Shown here: piece after piece, positions 5,708 to 9,263 of the stretch
How positions within the stretch are numbered: the stretch's first letter is position 1
Layout: each line of letters begins with the position of its first letter
Source of the DNA: Clostridiales bacterium UBA3705
Lineage (GTDB): Bacteria > Bacillota_A > Clostridia > Oscillospirales > Oscillospiraceae
Reading direction: 5' to 3'
DNA length: 9,263 bases
Assembly: GCA_002372735.1 (NCBI GenBank)
Contig: DFIE01000065.1
Span: forward strand, 3,285-12,547
Notes under the pieces: generated by a model
The model's database searches: none
What the model was told of the DNA's origin: nothing
Seen by the model: the letters and a program-made list of their open reading frames with translations, nothing else
Program-made: the position numbers and the translations under genes

Positions 5708-7303
5708 ATGGAGCACGGCGAGCAGCTCCGGCAGCTGCGCAGGCAGCGGCAGCTGACCCAGGAGGACGTGGCAGAGGCCCTTGGGGTGAGCCGGCAATCG
5801 GTGTCTGCTTGGGAAAAGGGCATCAGCCAGCCCACGGTGGCCAATCTCTCTGCCCTGGCCAGGCTGTATGACCTGCCCTTGGACGCCCTGGCAGGGGGTG
5901 CGCCGGTCCAGGCCCGCGGTTCGGAGCCGGCAGCTGGCCACGACGCGGCACAGGCTGAACCTCCCCTGCCCCGAATCCCCCGGTGGGGCCGGGTATCGGT
6001 GCCGATATTGGCCCTGCTGCTCACCCTGTGCGCCAACAGCTGGCTGGTGCTGCAGGCCTGGCCGGGTCTGATTCCCCTGGCAGTGGTAGCCTTTTTGGCG
6101 GCCAACCTGCTGCCGGGCTGGTTTGAGCCCCTGGTGCCCGACACCCGGCTGCGGGTGGTGCTCCACGGGGCAGAGGAGCTGGAAGTCTTTTGCCTGGCGA
6201 CCGGCTGTTCTGTGCTCATCCAGGCGGCGCTGGCGGCGTTTCTGCTGCCGGGGCAGTGGGAGCTGTGGGTGTGGAGTGTGGGCGTCTGCGCCGGGCTGCT
6301 GCTCCTGTGCCTGTGGAACGGGGTAATCTGCCTGTTCCTCACCTCGGTCCAGTTTGGGCTGCGGCTGCGGCTGCTGGGCTGGCTGCTGGGCTGGGTGCCG
6401 GTGTTCCACCTGTGGCTGCTGGGCCGGATGATCCGCACCGCCCGGGCGGAGGTCCGGGCAGAGACGGAAAAGGATCTGCGCAACAAGGCCAGGCACGACC
6501 GGCTGATCTGCCGGACCAAATACCCGGTGCTGCTGGTTCACGGCTTTGCCTTTCGGGATTCCCCGGTGGTGAACTACTGGGGCCGGATCCCCCGGGAGCT
6601 GGAACGCAACGGGGCTATGGTCTACTACGGCGAGCACCAGTCCGCCGCCTCGGTGGAGCACAGCGCCCAAGAGCTGAAGGCCCGGATCCGGAATATTCTG
6701 GCGGACTCGGGCTGTGAAAAGTTGAACGTCATTGCCCACTCCAAGGGCGGGCTGGACATGCGGCTGGTGCTGGCAGACCCGGAGTTTGTCCCCCTGATTG
6801 CCAGCCTGACCACAATCAACACGCCTCACCGGGGCTGCGCCTTTGCCGACGCCCTGCTGGAAAAGGTCAAGCCCCGGACCCAAAGCCGGATTGAGCGGTT
6901 TTACAACTTTACCGCCCGGCACCTGGGTGACAAGTCCCCGGACTTTATGGGGGCAGTGCACGACCTCACCGCCGCCAGGTGCCTGGAATTTGACAAGGCG
7001 CACCCTGCCCCGGAGGGCGTGCTGTGCAGAAGCATCGGCTCCAGGCTGAACCACTGGCGCAAGGCCGGCTTCCCCCAGAACCTGACCTATCTGCTGGCCC
7101 GGCATTATGACGGGCCCAACGACGGGCTGGTGTGCGAGAGCTCCTTCCGCTGGGGCAGCACGTATCGCTATCTCACCCGCACGGGGCCCAGAGGCATCTC
7201 CCATGTGGATATGGTGGATCTCTACCGCAGAAACCTGGAGGATTTCGATGTACGTGAATTTTATGTAAACCTTCTCAGTGAGCTGCGGCAGCTGGGATAC
7301 TGA
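5708..7303 (+). CDS. Xre-type HTH / multi-pass membrane / family I lipase-like hydrolase fusion
   Basis: No named family known to me covers the whole 531-residue protein. Residues 1-62 form a Cro/C1-type helix-turn-helix (LTQEDVAEALGVSRQSVSAWE, recognition helix about 28-36). A Pro/Ala-rich linker precedes a membrane region with about five hydrophobic segments (96-118, 120-139, 158-180, 186-211, 222-239), then a strongly basic stretch (240-265). The C-terminal half is an alpha/beta-hydrolase like bacterial family I lipases: oxyanion loop HGF (278-280), NYWGRIPRELERNGA, nucleophile Ser345 in AHSKGG, NTPHRG, NDGLV with likely catalytic Asp472, and SHVD with likely catalytic His499 plus Asp501 at the usual calcium-ligand position. 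Start 5708 is preferred for GGAGG at 8 nt and the family N-terminus; ATG 5702 would add two residues. It is a single-gene unit. Substrate, topology and DNA target are unknown. Confidence 0.88.
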   Translation: MEHGEQLRQLRRQRQLTQEDVAEALGVSRQSVSAWEKGISQPTVANLSALARLYDLPLDALAGGAPVQARGSEPAAGHDAAQAEPPLPRIPRWGRVSVPILALLLTLCANSWLVLQAWPGLIPLAVVAFLAANLLPGWFEPLVPDTRLRVVLHGAEELEVFCLATGCSVLIQAALAAFLLPGQWELWVWSVGVCAGLLLLCLWNGVICLFLTSVQFGLRLRLLGWLLGWVPVFHLWLLGRMIRTARAEVRAETEKDLRNKARHDRLICRTKYPVLLVHGFAFRDSPVVNYWGRIPRELERNGAMVYYGEHQSAASVEHSAQELKARIRNILADSGCEKLNVIAHSKGGLDMRLVLADPEFVPLIASLTTINTPHRGCAFADALLEKVKPRTQSRIERFYNFTARHLGDKSPDFMGAVHDLTAARCLEFDKAHPAPEGVLCRSIGSRLNHWRKAGFPQNLTYLLARHYDGPNDGLVCESSFRWGSTYRYLTRTGPRGISHVDMVDLYRRNLEDFDVREFYVNLLSELRQLGY

Positions 7304-7314
7304 CCGGCGCAGCA

Positions 7315-7359
7315 ACGGCCCGGCACCTGAACACAGGTGCCGGGCCGTCGGCGTTTATT
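7315..7359 (+). terminator. Intrinsic terminator of the HTH-lipase gene, at the convergent junction
   Basis: A perfect 15-bp GC-rich stem (7315-7329 and 7334-7348) with loop AACA is followed after five bases by the U-tract TTTATTT (from 7354). The U-tract covers the rlmH stop codon (TAA on the minus strand, 7357-7355). For minus-strand transcripts the same hairpin forms just after rlmH but has no clear U-tract beyond it, so two-way termination is only possible. Confidence 0.88.
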
Positions 7360-7837
7360 TGTGGTATTTGCTCCCCGCCTGGATGGTTTCCGCCCGGTAA
7401 AGCTGCTCCAGCAGCATGACCCGGGCCAGGTGGTGGGGAAACGTCATGGGAGAAAAGGAGAGCTTCAAATCCGCCATGGCCTTTACAGAGGGGTCGATGC
7501 CGAAGGAGGAGCCCAGCAGAAAGCACGCCGCTCCCCTGCCCCCGGTTTTTACCCCGGCCAGAGTCTGGGCCAGGGCTTCGGAGCTCATCTGCCTGCCTTC
7601 CGGGGTGAGGACGCAGAACCAGGCCCCCTTGGGCAGCTTTTCTTTGATGAGCACTGCCTCCCGGGCAAGGCCCTCCCGGATCTGGGCGGGGCTGGGATTT
7701 TCGGGCAGGCGGTGCTCCGGCAGCTCCAGGAGCTGGAATTTGCAGTAGCCCCCCAGACGCTTGGCGTACTCCTCCACGGCGGCGAGATAGAATTTTTCCT
7801 TCAGCTTGCCCATGGCAAGCACGGTGATATTGAACAT
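7355..7837 (-). CDS. rlmH: 23S rRNA (pseudouridine1915-N3)-methyltransferase
   Basis: SPOUT-class enzyme that uses S-adenosylmethionine to methylate pseudouridine 1915 (E. coli numbering) in helix 69 of 23S rRNA on assembled ribosomes. The 160 residues match the family length (155-159 in E. coli and S. aureus). It starts MFNITVLAMGKLKEKF and ends with MTFPHHLARVMLLEQLYRAE (131-150) and the terminal YHK. The SAM-binding knot loop reads FLLGSSFG (106-113), where many members have GG instead of GS. The start at 7837 is chosen over an in-frame ATG at 7864 because it gives the family N-terminus and has GAGAGGAG 5 nt upstream; the longer version would begin inside polC. It lies 13 nt after polC and is probably co-transcribed with it. 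Confidence 0.95.
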   Translation of the reverse strand: MFNITVLAMGKLKEKFYLAAVEEYAKRLGGYCKFQLLELPEHRLPENPSPAQIREGLAREAVLIKEKLPKGAWFCVLTPEGRQMSSEALAQTLAGVKTGGRGAACFLLGSSFGIDPSVKAMADLKLSFSPMTFPHHLARVMLLEQLYRAETIQAGSKYHK

Positions 7838-7842
7838 AGGCG

Positions 7843-7850
7843 CTCCTCTC
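7843..7850 (-). promoter_or_regulatory. Ribosome binding site of rlmH next to the polC stop
   Basis: GAGAGGAG on the minus strand lies 5 nt before the rlmH ATG and directly abuts the polC stop codon (7851-7853). Ribosomes ending polC would therefore release at the rlmH entry site, which suits coupled translation. It decides the rlmH start at 7837 over 7864. Confidence 0.7.
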
Positions 7851-9263
7851 TCAGATGCCGTCAAAGAGACTGACCTGGCTGGTCATGGGCATATCCCCAA
7901 AGGCGCCGGCAGCACGCAGGGCCTCAATATGGGTCTGGGAGACCTTGGGGCAGGCAGCGGAGAACTCCTCGATGGAGATAAATTCCTTGCCCTGGCGGCC
8001 TTCGGCAATGTCAACGGCTGCGGTTTCACCCAGGCCTGACACCGCCACAAAGGGCGGCAGCAGGGCGTTTTCCTTGGGCACAAAGCGCAGGGCGTCAGAC
8101 TCATACAGGGACAGGGGCAGGAAGGTGAAGCCCCGGAGATAGAACTCATAGACCACCTCCAGGGTGGTAAGCAGCTGATCGTCCTTGTCGGTGCGGCCTT
8201 CGTCTGCCCGGATGGCACGGATGGATTCCAGCACCGCGTCCTTGCCCCGGCACATCATAGCGGCGTCAAAGCCGCCCTTTTGGCTGCGGCGGTAAAAATA
8301 CGCCGCGTAAAAGGCCAGGGGCCGGTGGACCTTGAACCAGGCGATGCGGAAGGCCATCATCACGTAGGCCACGGCGTGGGCTTTGGGGAAGAGATACTTG
8401 ATCTTTTTACAGGAGCCGATGTACCAAGCAGGCACCCCGGCTGCCACCATCTCCTCTTCCGCCCCGTCGGGCAGCCCGCGGCCCTTACGCACGGCCTCCA
8501 TAATCTTGAAGGCCCGCTTATCCGGCATGCCGCACTGGATCAGATAGTTCATGATGTCGTCACGGCAGCCGATGGCCTGGCTGACCGAGGCGGTTTTGGA
8601 CAGGATCAGATCCCGGGCGTTGCCCAGCCACACGTCAGTACCGTGGGAGAAGCCGGACAGACGGATCAGCACGTCAAACTGGGTGGGCTGGGTCTCCTTG
8701 AGCATCCCGCGGGTAAAGCTGGTGCCGAATTCCGGGATGCCCACAGCCCCGGTCTGCCCCAGGATGGGGTCATCCTCATAGCCCAGGACCTTGGAGGAGG
8801 TGAAGATGGACATGGTGTCCTTGTCGTCCAGGGGGATCTTTTGGGGGTCCACCCCGGTGAGATCCTGGAGCATGCGGATCATGGTGGGGTCATCGTGGCC
8901 CAGCATGTCCAGCTTCAGCAGATTCTCCTCCATGGAGTGGTATTCAAAGTGGGTGGTGATCCACTCGGATTCATGGTCGTCCGCCGGGTGCTGAACCGGG
9001 CAGAAGTCCCAAATCTGGTTCTCCTGGGGGATGACCACCAGGCCCCCGGGGTGCTGGCCTGTGGTGCGCTTGATGCCCACGCAGCCGGCGGCCAGGCGCT
9101 CCTCCTCGGCCTTGTTCACCCGGATCTCCCGCTCAGCCAGGTATTTTTTGGCGTAGCCGTAGGCGGTTTTATCCGCCACGCCGGAGATGGTCCCCGCCCG
9201 GAAGACGTGGGACTTGCCGAACATCTCCACACAGTAGGCGTGGGCCTTGGCCTGGTATTCGCC
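7851..9263 (-). CDS. polC: DNA polymerase III alpha subunit, PolC type, N-terminus cut by window edge
   Basis: Replicative DNA polymerase of Firmicutes. The visible 470 residues are the C-terminal third of a protein of about 1430. They start GEYQAKAHAYC, which in PolC follows directly after the PDID..FSG catalytic motif, so the first catalytic aspartates are just outside the window. Visible signatures are FRAGTISGVADKTAYGYAKK, GVKRTTGQHPGG-like GIKRTTGQHPGG, THFEYHSMEENLLKLDMLGH, DDPTMIRMLQDLTGVDP, and the fingers-region FPKAHAVAYVMMAFRIAWFK. The end QVSLF (7863-7877) matches the beta-clamp-binding motif found at PolC C-termini, here followed by DGI. These motifs separate it from DnaE. It reads into the window edge in frame; the internal GTG at 9230 is not the start. 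rlmH follows 13 nt downstream. Confidence 0.97.
   Translation of the reverse strand, partial: GEYQAKAHAYCVEMFGKSHVFRAGTISGVADKTAYGYAKKYLAEREIRVNKAEEERLAAGCVGIKRTTGQHPGGLVVIPQENQIWDFCPVQHPADDHESEWITTHFEYHSMEENLLKLDMLGHDDPTMIRMLQDLTGVDPQKIPLDDKDTMSIFTSSKVLGYEDDPILGQTGAVGIPEFGTSFTRGMLKETQPTQFDVLIRLSGFSHGTDVWLGNARDLILSKTASVSQAIGCRDDIMNYLIQCGMPDKRAFKIMEAVRKGRGLPDGAEEEMVAAGVPAWYIGSCKKIKYLFPKAHAVAYVMMAFRIAWFKVHRPLAFYAAYFYRRSQKGGFDAAMMCRGKDAVLESIRAIRADEGRTDKDDQLLTTLEVVYEFYLRGFTFLPLSLYESDALRFVPKENALLPPFVAVSGLGETAAVDIAEGRQGKEFISIEEFSAACPKVSQTHIEALRAAGAFGDMPMTSQVSLFDGI

Noticed and set aside
5666..7315. Open frame of 549 residues on the minus strand opposite the HTH-lipase gene
   Set aside because: Low-complexity Gln/Pro/Gly/His-rich translation, no motif, no Shine-Dalgarno or promoter pattern, and the opposite strand has clear HTH and lipase motifs with matching signals. 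It is an effect of codon bias.
7838..7864. N-terminally longer RlmH starting at 7864
   Set aside because: The extra nine residues (MTASERGAP) are not part of the family, the start would be inside polC, and the strong Shine-Dalgarno is placed for the ATG at 7837.

Overview
The window comes from a GC-rich member of the Clostridia, most likely an Oscillospiraceae/Ruminococcaceae-type gut Firmicute. Evidence: the replicative polymerase is the PolC type restricted to Firmicutes and relatives, ribosome binding sites are strong AGGAGG-like sequences, promoters are sigma-A type with AT-rich spacers, and coding DNA is visibly GC-rich. The genus cannot be fixed from this sequence alone. No mobile element, CRISPR array, tRNA or rRNA was seen, and the window reads as ordinary chromosome. 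There are eight genes, two of them cut by the window edges, in four transcriptional blocks.

Left block (minus strand, read from 3712 towards 1): a minimal DEAD-box RNA helicase, then a divergent DprA/Smf-family protein whose ATG overlaps the helicase stop codon (ATGA), then glmS (glutamine-fructose-6-phosphate aminotransferase, C-terminus outside the window). glmS has its own extended -10 promoter in the 120-bp gap after dprA. The resulting leader is short, has a hairpin touching the Shine-Dalgarno sequence and has no room for a glmS ribozyme.

Middle block 1 (plus strand, 3842-5572): diverging from the helicase, an MBOAT-family (AlgI/DltB-like) membrane O-acyltransferase is followed 13 nt later by an 89-residue single-pass membrane protein with a Thr-rich, acidic, heptad-repeating outer tail. 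The pair ends at a very strong intrinsic terminator. No SGNH/DHHW partner enzyme is present.

Middle block 2 (plus strand, 5635-7359): a single-gene unit with its own promoter, a dyad over the -35 box and its own terminator. It encodes an unusual fusion of an N-terminal Xre-type helix-turn-helix, a multi-pass membrane region and a C-terminal alpha/beta-hydrolase resembling family I lipases with an intact Ser-Asp-His set. This is the most interesting gene of the window.

Right block (minus strand, 9263 to 7355): the C-terminal third of polC (DNA polymerase III alpha, ending in a clamp-binding motif), then rlmH (23S rRNA pseudouridine methyltransferase) 13 nt downstream. rlmH converges on the lipase-fusion gene, and the U-tract of that gene's terminator lies over the rlmH stop codon.
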